Source of the DNA: Golubevia sp. BC0850
Lineage: Eukaryota; Basidiomycota; Exobasidiomycetes; Golubeviales; Golubeviaceae
Direction of reading: 5' to 3'
DNA length: 64,000 nt
Assembly: GCA_012976225.1 (NCBI GenBank)
Contig: JAAVVG010000020.1
Location: forward strand, 434,001 to 498,000
The translations under genes and the position numbers were made by a program. Positions 54,928 through 64,000 of this stretch are shown here, one piece after another. Below the pieces are notes generated by a model. The model was not told the DNA's origin. It saw only the letters and a program-made list of their open reading frames with translations, and did no database searches. The first letter of the stretch is position 1; each line of letters opens with the position of its first letter.

Positions 54928-57310
54928 ATGTCAGAAAAGTTAATTCCATTCTCTGAAGTAGCCAAGCACAACAACGCAGAGAGTTGCCATGTGATCGTTC
55001 ATGGACAAGTCTACGATGTGACTGAATTCCTTCCAGATCATCCAGGTGGAAGTAAAATCATCTTGAAATACGCTGGAAAAGATGCAACGTGAGTGATTCA
55101 GTTCAATTTGACCACAATCTTCTAATCAACTCAAATGGAGGAAGCAGCTTTGAGAGCTTTCTGAAGGTTGAGACATTCCTCCACTCTTTCTGTCTCTATC
55201 TCAACTCAACTCTCACCTTCTATCCTCTACTACTCTCTCAAACCTTTCCCCCTACCAGTGAAGAATACGATCCAATTCATCCACCTGGAACTTTGGAAGA
55301 GAATCTACCAAAGGAGAAATGCCTTGGAAAGGTGGACCCTTCATCTGTTCCAAAAGAGGCAAAGAAGGAACAATCTCAACAGGATAAGCAAATCGCAAGG
55401 GCTAAAGATGAGATCCCTCCTCTGGAAATGTGTCTAAACTTATACGATTTCGAGGTGAGCACCTTGTTTCTGTTTGGATTGGCGATTGAGAGTGGGAGTG
55501 GGAGGGCCAAGAAGAGAGGACGTCGGTGATTGGACAGACAGCCAGTCGGATAATGAGTTGGAAGGGAGCTCTCTTCAAGCACTGAGGTTTCTATCTTCTT
55601 CGATGAGGAACAGAGACTTTTACAAATGCTCCACCTTTGGTCTGGCATTCGTCTTGGAACGTCCTTCTTATCTCTCCCCTTCACTCCCTCTCACTCCCGC
55701 AGGTTGTAGCTCGATCGGTCCTCAAACCAGCCGCCTGGGCTTACTACTCTTCAGGAGCAGACGATGAAGTCACTATGAGAGAAAATTCTTCAGCTTTCGG
55801 TCGAATTTGGTTCAGACCAAGAGTCTTGAGGGACGTTTCCAAAATCGATTTCTCAACAAGTCTTCTAGGTCAAAAGTCTACCATGCCAATTTACATTACA
55901 GCCACTGCTCTAGGAAAGCTAGGACATCCAGATGGTGAAAAGAATTTAACCATCGCAGCTGGAAGAGAAGGAGTCATTCAGGTGAGTTCCCGAAAGTTAT
56001 TGATTGGAATCGGTCTTCTCTGAGCTAATCATGACTCTCAACCTTCTACTTCTACAGATGATCCCAACTCTAGCTTCATGTTCTTTCGACGAAATCGTGG
56101 ATGCAAGAGTCAATGAAAATCAAGTTCAATTCTTCCAACTTTACGTCAATTCCAATCGATCAATTACTGAGAAATTAATTCGCAGAGCTGAAGACAGAGG
56201 AGTCAAAGGTTTATTCGTTACTGTAGATGCACCACAATTAGGTCGTAGAGAAAAGGACATGAGAATGAAATTCGAAGATACTGGATCAAGAGTTCAGAAT
56301 GACGGAAAAGATAACGTTGACAGAAGTCAAGGAGCTGCAAGAGCTATCTCTTCCTTCATCGATCCTTCTTTAAGTTGGGATGATTTGACTTGGCTAAAGA
56401 GTGTTACTAAGATGCCAATCGTTTTGAAGGGAGTACAAAGTTGGGAAGATGCTGTCAAAGCTGCTGAATTGGGTTTGAGTGGAGTGGTTTTGAGTAATCA
56501 TGGGTGAGTTGAACATGTTGAGGACAACTCCAATTTTTTGTTGAAGAGATCTCTGACAACTGCCTTCAATTTCAATATCTTTGATCTCAGTGGTCGTCAA
56601 TTGGATTACGCCAGGTCGGGTATCGAAGTTCTAGAAGAAGTCGTCACTGCTTTGAAGCAGAGAAACCTCTTCCCAAACCCAATGTTCCAAATCTTCGTCG
56701 ATGGTGGAGTCAGAAGAGCCAGTGACGTTCTCAAAGCTGTAGCTATGGGAGCTACAGCAGTCGGTATTGGAAGGCCTTTCCTATATGCTTGTGAGTATTG
56801 CGTTAGAGAGAGCGGGCGAGAAGGGGTGGGGTGTGGCGAGGGACCTACGACCTTTCAAGTCTCGATCCTCCATCCTCTGGCCTCTAAACATTCCATTCCC
56901 CTTATCTCTTTCTCTTTTAAGACTCTGCATACGGACCAGATGGTGTCTGTCATGCCATTCAACTTCTCAAAGCCGAAATGGAAATGAACATGCGTCTGAT
57001 TGGAGCTCCAACTCTGAAGGACGTCGTACCTGAAATGGTTGACACTAGAGCTCTTTCAACTCACGTCAACAACACTCCTGAATCTCATGGAGCTCAAATC
57101 TATCAGAGAATGGCAACTGCTGTTGGTATGCCTGGGGAGCCAACCTCGAAGCTTTGAGCTTTTCGTCGACATCATCGTCTCGTCTCCGTTTCGATCGTTC
57201 ACTTTGCTCATATCTCTGACTCTTCTATATCTTGAAACCCTAATTACGAAATCCTTCCCTTGTACTGTACAAACCTTTGTTGAAACTACTCGCTTATCGC
57301 AGGTCCGTGA
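54928..57310 (+). CDS. CYB2: L-lactate dehydrogenase (cytochrome), flavocytochrome b2
   Basis: Seven exons: 54928-55088, 55259-55454, 55703-55981, 56058-56503, 56591-56790, 56922-57125, 57303-57310; 497 residues. It oxidises L-lactate to pyruvate with FMN and passes electrons through haem b to cytochrome c or another acceptor. Seen: an N-terminal cytochrome b5 domain starting at once ([11 protein letters not shown], then VYDVT, DHPGG with the first haem His, and a second axial His expected near [10 protein letters not shown]), a hinge rich in K/E, then the FMN barrel: [62 protein letters not shown], the catalytic His360 in LSNHGGRQLDYA, and [15 protein letters not shown] followed by GIGRPFLYA. 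There is no mitochondrial presequence. The spliced form ends MATAVGP. Retention of the last intron gives [15 protein letters not shown], a canonical peroxisomal signal (see findings). Confidence 0.9.
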
Positions 57311-57353
57311 ACATGCAAGAGGGTGAAGCAGGTGAGACAGTCAAGATCGCCCT

Positions 57354-60300
57354 TTACATTGCTTTGAAAACCTTCGAAGAGCTTCGCTGCCCTACTTTAA
57401 ATCGCATGTTGAGCTTGCAACCAATCAGCCACTTTTCGAGCAGCTTCTCTTCTGGGATCGGTTGGCCAACCCATATGCACAGCCAAAGAATCGAGCAAAG
57501 CTTTACGAAAGAAATTCTATTCCAAAGACGAAAACCCTTATGAGAAGATGTAACAGATGTCCCGAGATGAAAACCAAAGCTGGGAAGAGTAGAGAGCGTG
57601 AAGATGACAGATTGAAATGGAATAATGGCCTTTGAAAAGAGGGAGAAGATGAGGTCGGTGAAGAAGAGCCCGAGAAAGAGACGAAATAGTACGGATACAT
57701 ATAGTAAAAGGAGCTGAAGAATGAGCAAAATCCAGGGTTGAGCGGCGACGAAAGCGGATTTTTGAAGGTGGAAGGGGGTCTGGGAATTGAAGAGGAAAGA
57801 AAGCAACCGAGAATCCAGGTTGAGATTCGAGGTGATCGTAGACTCGAAGGTTGAGAGTTGAAGTTCTCACGGAACTGCGGTGATGATGATGACGACTGGT
57901 AGGAAGAAGTTGAAGAGAGAGCAAGATGGAGGAACGGAGAAGCTAGAGTTAGAGCCACATTCCTCGAGCGCTGACAGACAGAGAACAAGAGAAGAGAGAC
58001 TCACCCAAGATACTGTATACGAAGCAACTGATCAAGGCTTTCAAAGCAATTCTCTGCTGAATTTGCCTGACTTTTGATTCATTGACCTTCTCTGTTCTGA
58101 CAGCAAAACCGGTCCAACGTTTCACGCCCGTCCACGATCTTCTGAAAATTCCATCTTCTCTCCGTCTTCTGATGGAAGAAGTTGAGGAACTCTGTAGATT
58201 TTTGACGGTGAGTTGGGGGTGCTGAGAAGAATTGGACGATTTGGGATCAGATGCTTGGGATTGAGGTTGAGTCTGAACATTAGAAGCTTTCTCTGGTAAG
58301 ATAATAGAGATCGAAACGTCTGAGTTGTCTGAGACATGATTCTTTGAGTAATCATCCATCTTCTCTTCCAACCGCGGTAAATTTCCTCCGCCAAAGACTG
58401 AAGGAGAACCTTTTGGTTCACGAAGTGACTCCATAGATTCTTCTCTCAAAGAACCTCTTTGATTTGATTTGGAAGTCGGCGAAGAATCAGAAGAATAAGC
58501 CAAAGGCAGTGGAGTGATGATAGAGATCGAGTTCGACTTGCGAGAAAATTGAGACCAACTTGAATCGGGATTTGAGGTTGAAGTGGTTTGGATTTGGTGA
58601 TTACTGGATGTCGAGGTCGGCAGATTGCAGCTGCCGTTGATTCCACATTGGTTCGAATTCGAGCCATAGAGAAACTTCGGAGCCATACGGAACTTGGCGA
58701 GTAAATCTAATAATTCAGGCGCTAACCAAGCACTTCCCTTCTCCCTGACCACTTCTTGATCTTCATTCTCCTCCCTGTCCGAATCGTCGGCTTTCTCTCT
58801 AGATTGCTTGCTAGCAGGTGAAGAATTGGAAGAACCGCTAGTCTTGATTTCACCCTCCATCTCTTCCTTCTCCTCCTCGTTCTCCCAGCAGCGATCCCCT
58901 TGGCATGGTTTGCAACTCTCCATCTTGCGATCACCTGTGACGGTCTCTCGATCACCATCGACTGAATGATTCTCCCACCTGATTCCGTCGTCTTCAGGCT
59001 CTCGATTGCCTCTGAGTGTTAACCAAACGCAAACTCCCGTCCTTGCAGCTAGGACATAACCGAATCCAGCTGTCCAAAGAGGAAAAGTAAGAAGCCTAAA
59101 CCATCTAGTGACGTTTGTATCATCACTAGAGAGCGGCGAAGGTCTCAGGAGTAGTAAGACCGTGAAGAGAACTGAAAGTATTATAGAGACGATACCGATG
59201 GCTAACCTTCCTTTTCTAGTGGTCTTTGAAAGATTTCGAGTTGAGTTGAGGAGGAAGTTCGGCAAAACGTGGATTGCGAGATGGCTGTAGATGATATCGT
59301 AGATAGGTTCTAGAAGACTTGGATGAGTAGTTTGTTCTCCCAGATTCAGAACTGTCGAGATGAGTTCCTCCGAGAGCAGACCTAGATCGACCATCCACTG
59401 CAATCGTCTCTTCGGTCTGGCCTTCCCATCACCACCTTTCCCGCTCCTAGATGGAGATAGGTGTGTCTCGCAGATTCGATCCAAGTCTTTCCTGAGAGGT
59501 AAAGTAGAGTCTCCAGTAAGGTTTGAGAGAGCACCAGAACTGTCTGCTCTAGAGTGCATCGTCCTGAGACCGACCTCGTCGTTGCTTTGAATCCTTGGAC
59601 AGCGGTTCTTCTCGCTTCTTGAAAGGCTAGCGAATCTCCTTCTGTATCGTTCGTAGGAAGCTAAGAATTGCAAAGCATCCAGTTCGTCTCCGTTGGGTGG
59701 GATTTCGTTACTGGTCTGGTTCGTGGTCTCGGAGATTGGGACCAGAGTCGTCTCCTGGTCGACGTGGTTGAGATGGTACCTCTCGCACATCTCCGGATGC
59801 GGATCGTTCATCGACATCGAGACCGTGAGATTACTGCAGAGAGAAGCTGAAGGAGGAGGAGCGATACCATTCTTGGGTTGCTTGGAAGCCCCGCCGAGCA
59901 AGCTGAAATCCAGTTCCGCGGCACCACCCGCTGAGAAGGACGAATTGAGAGTTGACAGCCTCTGATCTCTCAGATATGTTCGTAGGTCGTCTTAAAGAAG
60001 GATTGGAAATGTGAGGAGGTGGAAATGAGTTTGTTTGGTTCCAAAGCCACGCGCCCGATTCAAAATGAAAAAAGACCCTCTCCTCCAAAACCGTCCCAGG
60101 TCCCGTACTTTCGAAAATAGAACCATGTACTCACTGAGAGAAAGTGGTTTGCAAGTCTTGCCTCTGACAATTTCATCCAAACTGACATCCATCAAACTCA
60201 ACACGTCTGCATCGTCTTGGAAACCCAGCAGAGATTTCAATCTCCTCGACTTTGAGGGTTTGCTGGTGAATGAGTTGAGATTCCCATTGATGAAAGCCCA

Positions 60301-60639
60301 CGAATTGGGGATGGCGTCGTGAGAGTCTGGTTGATTGTTATCTTGTGAAGGTTGATGACTACTGTTTTCTAATTGATCGGAAGAGTTGTATCTTGTGAGA
60401 GCTGGATGGAGAGAAGCGATTGGAGACATTGGAGTAGCTGGGATAGCCCAACCTGGTTCTCCAACTCTGGTGTTCCTACCATCGACTCCTAAACCTTGCG
60501 CGTCTGGAAGTTCATTATTGTAGTAGTGAGTTGAAGGTTTGAAAGCGGGCAGAGCTCTTGAATCTGACCTTCGAGGAGAAGAGGCAGTTGAAGAGCTGAG
60601 AGGAGGAGGAGTAACAGCTGGTGCCGTTCGGGATGGCAT
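57354..60639 (-). CDS. Rax1-like RGS-domain membrane protein
   Basis: Exons 60639-60135 and 59990-58005 are clear; the 3' end is not. Residues about 130-175 read LLGFQDDADVLSLMDVSLDE and KPLSLNDLRTYLRDQ, the start of an RGS-like domain as in yeast Rax1. After a long insert it resumes with HPSLLEPIYDIIYSHLAIHV and a first membrane span LAIGIVSIILSVLFTVLLLL; a second span follows (FPLWTAGFGYVLAARTG). Then comes a long serine-rich loop and a third span starting ALKALISCFVYSILG. Rax1 marks the bud-site/polarity landmark. The last membrane segment (KSAFVAAQPWILLILQLLLL, then FRLFLGLFFTDLIF, stop at 57354) is out of phase with the simplest splice from a 25-nt exon at about 57895-57871, so the C-terminal junction is unresolved. 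Convergent with CYB2, about 40 bases apart. Confidence 0.75.
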
Positions 60640-61749
60640 AGTCTCGTTGAAGGTGCTAGAACACCAGAACAAGTTGACTGACTACCTAATTCTTGAAGTT
60701 ATCTTGAAGAAATGGTAAAAGTTTGAGGTAGAAGGTGGAGAGAAGATGAGAGATTGAACCGATTGAAATGACGTCTTTGGTTTGGGAGGTTGGTGTGGGA
60801 TGACGTCTATTTCTCGAGGTTCGTGCTTTTTATCGATTGGTTTTGAAGATTGAGTGCGTTGAATATGTAGGATGAATCTTTTGAAGAGAGAAGACGGATT
60901 GAAAGAAAACAAAGGGATTTTCGTTGTGCGAAGGCTGGAACTGGCTCAGGAACAGAGACAGCTGCTTTCGAATGCTGTCTTCTCCGCTACCCCTTCAAAA
61001 GTCGTTCCGTTCCCAGCTCAGACAAATCGATTCAAACGGCGTATTCACATCCAGTATCCAGTTTCCACGAAGATCAAAATCACGAAAATCACACAATCGC
61101 ACATAGGACGGGACGAAACTGAGGGGAGGAGAGAGAGACCTAAATCACCCGATCTCAACATCTCGCTGCGAGCTACAGAGCCGCAAACTTTGTACGCCTT
61201 CCAGTCTTCCAGAAAGGTTGTGGGAAGAGACTTTATTAGAGATACTCGGGAATCAGACCTCTCACTTGAATGAAGATGGCGGATCGATAGATATCGAGAG
61301 AGAAGAAAGAGTTGTTCTAGCAGGGCCCTTATGTAGGAAGATATCAAGCTCATACCTTTGGTCGTGATCTACTTCTCATACTAGAACGAGTCAATGCCTT
61401 TGATTATCAATAAGTAATAAACTACACAACGAAATGAATCAAGAAAAGAACGGAGCTGTAACCCTCGTGTGGTTCCAACTCTACAAATTCAACTCTACTT
61501 CTCAGCCTCCCGTTTCTTAAAAACCTTCTTCAAAAGCAGGCCTGTATCAGATCGAAGAACAAAGAAAACTTCAAGAGAGAGAACCTGAGCTGAGGAAAAT
61601 AGGGAGCGAAAATCCCAGTCATTCATTGATTTTGCCACCAGATCGATTTTTGCCACCTCAGTCGCGCATCGCACACTCCTTGAACTCGCCAGCATTCCTT
61701 GACCAACTCACACCAAGACCTCAGAGATCGACTCCCTCGAAAGCCGTTT
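60640..61749. other. Intergenic, one weak open frame
   Basis: About 1.1 kb. A plus-strand frame of 133 codons (60872-61273) is lysine/arginine-rich without recognisable motifs and lacks splice context. The rest shows nothing. The upstream part should hold the Rax1-like promoter. Confidence 0.4.
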
Positions 61750-62726
61750 TCAAAGCTTTGGTGCTTTCTTTCCAAGTTCAGCTCTGATTTCTCCCGTCGA
61801 TTGCAGAGACACGAGGCTTTGATAATCGTTGTTTATAAACCAACGACTGCATCTTCTACATCCTACTTGTTGAAACCTTCCAACATCAAGTGTTTCCAGA
61901 ACTTCGAAGCAAAATGAAAGTTCCGAGCTTTCTGCAACCCGGCATAAATTTGTTGGTAAATGATTAAATCCAAGCTCGATTAACTTTGAGTGATGATACT
62001 TCAAGAGCTCCATTAAGCAATCCCAAGCCTCTTGAGCGTTGCAGAAGAGATCGATCTTGAGGCAGTGAAGTGTTGGAGATTTGACAGTTGACAGCAGATT
62101 ATACGTCGAGGCGTTCAATTCGAATAGGATTAGCGATTTGAGATTCGAGAAAGATAAGTTCTTGAACGATTCAAAACCTTGCTTCGTTCTCTCAGAAATT
62201 CCGATTCTGTGTAAATGGATGCTCTTTAGGGTTTCTCTGGAGTTGAAAAGGATGGAATGAAGAGTATTTGTAGTCAATAAACCCATAGAGTTCCCGCTTA
62301 TGCTCGTGTCAACTAGTTTCAGATCCTCCAAATGACTTCCGATCCATCTTGAGATGTATTCCGATAGATTGACGTATCTTGAAGTCAGTGAGAAGCTCTT
62401 GAGTGATTTTGTGGGTTCCAAATCTTCTGGGATCTGAAATGACCCCCTTTCCCCTTCTGCTTCTGACTGCGACAGGTTTAAGCTTATGTACGTCAAGTTT
62501 GGACAATTGATGCAGAAAGACCAGATCTCAGCTGCCGGTAAAGTTGATAAACCAAATCTATCTCTCTGTGGAGGGTTGGAGCAGACATGATTGAACTGCG
62601 CCATTGTGAGCAGATAGCGCTGGAAGTGGCGATCGAGGCAGGTGGAAGGAAAGAGAGAAGATGAGAGAAAAGATCAAAAGGTAAGGCTTGGTTTGGATCT
62701 TGCAGAGAGGCTTGATTTGTCCTCAT
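61750..62726 (-). CDS. F-box / leucine-rich-repeat protein, apparently frameshifted
   Basis: The N-terminal part, from an ATG near 62726, reads ALPFDLFSHLLSFLPPASIA followed by CSQWRSSIMSAPTLHREIDL, a standard F-box. The C-terminal part (frame to 61750) reads LPAAEIWSFCINCPNLTYIS, then LKSFSLTSRYVNLSEYISRW and further leucine-rich strands (LEDLKLVDTSIS, LKSLILFELNAS, LEVLETLDVGRF), as in fungal F-box/LRR adaptors that recruit substrates to SCF ubiquitin ligases. The two parts are in different frames that meet near 62,555-62,575, and no canonical intron there restores phase. Either the gene is broken or there is one base error. F-box genes of this kind duplicate and decay often in fungi. Substrate unknown. 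Confidence 0.6.
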
Positions 62727-62777
62727 CTTGATTGTGAAGAGAGAGAGAGAGAGAAGGGGGGCTCTCAGTGAAGTCAA

Positions 62778-63565
62778 GATCCCAAGCCTTTTGTATCAAC
62801 GTATCAATGCATATAAAGCACCTCTAATTTTAATTTTCCGGACCGAGTGAAGGAGACTTTGTCAAGTCCCCGGCTGGTTAGTCTCAGCAAGGCTCGCCCC
62901 CCTTCTTGTGTCAAGCATCAATCTAGGATCGCTCACAAGATCCTCGTACGCTCAGAGCAAGAATCCATCGGGAAGTAAGGACTCTGAACGTCTGAACGAT
63001 CACTTAAGAACTACATATGTAGATCTAGAAAGGTCCGAGAGTATGTACACTCAAAGAGAGGATGTTGCGGCATGTGGGGTCGTATAGAGTAGCACAGCAT
63101 ACAGAATTTGCCTCAGATTGTGCCGAAACTGATGCCTTGTAGTAGTTCGTACTGATGCTTGGCTTCAAGATATGTAGAACGTTCTCAGGGATGAGGCGAT
63201 GTGATGAGGGTCACAGTCTCGCGAAGAAGAGAACAGAAAGAACGTGATTGAAATTGTGTAGAGTGAATGAATGAAAAAAAATCGGACCATTAAGAGGACA
63301 TGAAAAGGAACGGAATGAAAAGAAATTGCGTAGGAGAGAAAAAGAAGAGAGGTTAAGGTGGAATTGGGTATTATTGGGGAGAAATGTGAGTGAAGCGATT
63401 GTGAGAAGCAATGAGGGGAGTTGATTCGAAACAGTGGGACACGAAAAGAATTAGAGGAAGGCTGACATGAAAGGGAAAAGAAGGATGGACGGATATGACC
63501 TGTGGAAAGCGACAAGAGGGGCTTCTGGAAAAGAATGCGCTCGACGAATTGCATTGATGAGGTGG
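62778..63565. other. Intergenic, nothing recognised
   Basis: About 790 bases holding the F-box upstream region (GA-rich run at about 62739-62756) and the 3' trailer of the next gene. Chance frames only. Confidence 0.45.
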
Positions 63566-64000
63566 CTACTCGTCCTCTTCCTCTTCTTCTATTGTGATCT
63601 GCTTGAAAGTCGGAGGCTGAGCTCCTCTTCTAGCAGTTCCACCCGGAGCTAGGTTCACTGCGGCAGAAGCGGAATTTGAATTTGAGTCTTCGATTTTGGT
63701 TTCGCTTTCTTCAACCTCATCACTTTCCTCGTCCATTGCTTTGAGAGTTGATGTTTTCATAGAAGAGAGACTTGAAGTCGTAGAAAGAGTGGATGGAATG
63801 TTGGAACTGTCATTGTTGTTTGAGATTGAAATCATTTTAGGAGAGATCTCTCTGCCAAGAGAAGGAGGTTGGAAAAGCGACCTCACTCCAGCATAACGGC
63901 CTTGATTCAGTAGACCACTTCCACCTGGCGTGTTGAATGAATTGGAAGTGAAAAGTGAGGAGTTGGGGCCTTTGCTCATACCGAAAGGATTCGAGTATTC
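63566..64000 (-). CDS. Unknown protein, C-terminal part (5' end outside window)
   Basis: An open frame entering from the right edge and ending at 63566, 144 codons visible. It begins EYSNPFGMSKGPNSSLFTSN and has a serine/asparagine-rich middle (SISNNNDSSNIPSTLSTTSS), an acidic patch (DEESDEVEESETKIED) and an ending APGGTARRGAQPPTFKQITI followed by five glutamates, D and E. The acidic tail and low complexity suggest a disordered nuclear or cytosolic regulator C-terminus, but no domain is recognised. An in-frame ATG at 63979 is not taken as the start because the frame continues upstream. Confidence 0.6.
   Translation of the reverse strand, partial: EYSNPFGMSKGPNSSLFTSNSFNTPGGSGLLNQGRYAGVRSLFQPPSLGREISPKMISISNNNDSSNIPSTLSTTSSLSSMKTSTLKAMDEESDEVEESETKIEDSNSNSASAAVNLAPGGTARRGAQPPTFKQITIEEEEEDE

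Noticed and set aside
60872-61273. 133-codon plus-strand frame rich in Lys/Arg
   Set aside because: No domain, no introns, no good context for start or stop; it falls in a long intergenic gap and was not called as a gene.

Overview
The window is nuclear DNA from a basidiomycete fungus. Genes are split by many short introns (mostly 60-110 nt, GTGAGT-type donors, internal CTGAC/CTCAC branch-site-like motifs, CAG/TAG/AAG acceptors). Both strands are used and intergenic spaces are short. The gene set is fungal: a Ppo-type oxygenase, a SIT-family siderophore transporter, Spa2, Hrd3, a Rax1-like protein and flavocytochrome b2. Codon use is moderate and the sequence is not strongly GC-rich. I cannot fix the lineage below Basidiomycota. 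No bacterial-type operon, CRISPR array, rRNA, recognisable tRNA or intact transposon was seen. Exon models were built by hand from splice signals, reading-frame continuity and family knowledge; exon lengths were checked for phase.

Layout. 1-5.1 kb, minus strand: end of a LURP-one/tubby-like protein, S-formylglutathione hydrolase, and an 11-exon DUF2235 hydrolase. 5.65-10.3 kb, plus: a dioxygenase-P450 fatty-acid oxygenase (Ppo/linoleate diol synthase type). 10.7-16.4 kb, minus: a siderophore-type MFS transporter, a decayed duplicate of SET exons, and the intact pre-SET/SET/post-SET methyltransferase. 16.6-21.2 kb, plus: a WDR59/Sea3-like SEACIT/GATOR2 protein. 21.7-25.8 kb, minus: Spa2 polarity scaffold. 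26.5-28.8 kb: a divergent pair, PITH-domain protein and RNase P/MRP subunit Pop4. 29-32.8 kb: a poorly coding stretch with eroded Nudix and NmrA-like remnants and a possible small secreted protein. 32.9-35.5 kb, minus: an RCC2-like propeller carrying a C-terminal PHD finger. 35.9-37.0 kb, plus: Trm7 tRNA ribose methyltransferase. 37.2-41.3 kb, minus: Hrd3/Sel1L. 41.6-42.8 kb, plus: an unknown serine-rich protein. 43.6-52.2 kb, minus: a 2,784-residue RhoGEF (DH-BAR-SH3). 53.1-57.3 kb, plus: an alpha/beta hydrolase and flavocytochrome b2. 57.4-60.6 kb, minus: a Rax1-like RGS/membrane protein. 61.7-62.8 kb, minus: an apparently frameshifted F-box/LRR gene. 63.6-64 kb, minus: the 3' end of an unknown gene.

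The genes are not one pathway. Three themes recur: polarity and morphogenesis (Spa2, RhoGEF-BAR, Rax1-like, RCC2-like), RNA processing (Pop4, Trm7), and metabolism/ER quality control (formaldehyde, oxylipin, iron, lactate, ERAD). The most interesting observations are a flavocytochrome b2 without a mitochondrial presequence whose retained last intron would add a C-terminal SKL peroxisomal signal, the RCC2-PHD fusion, and two microexons of 10 and 17 nt.
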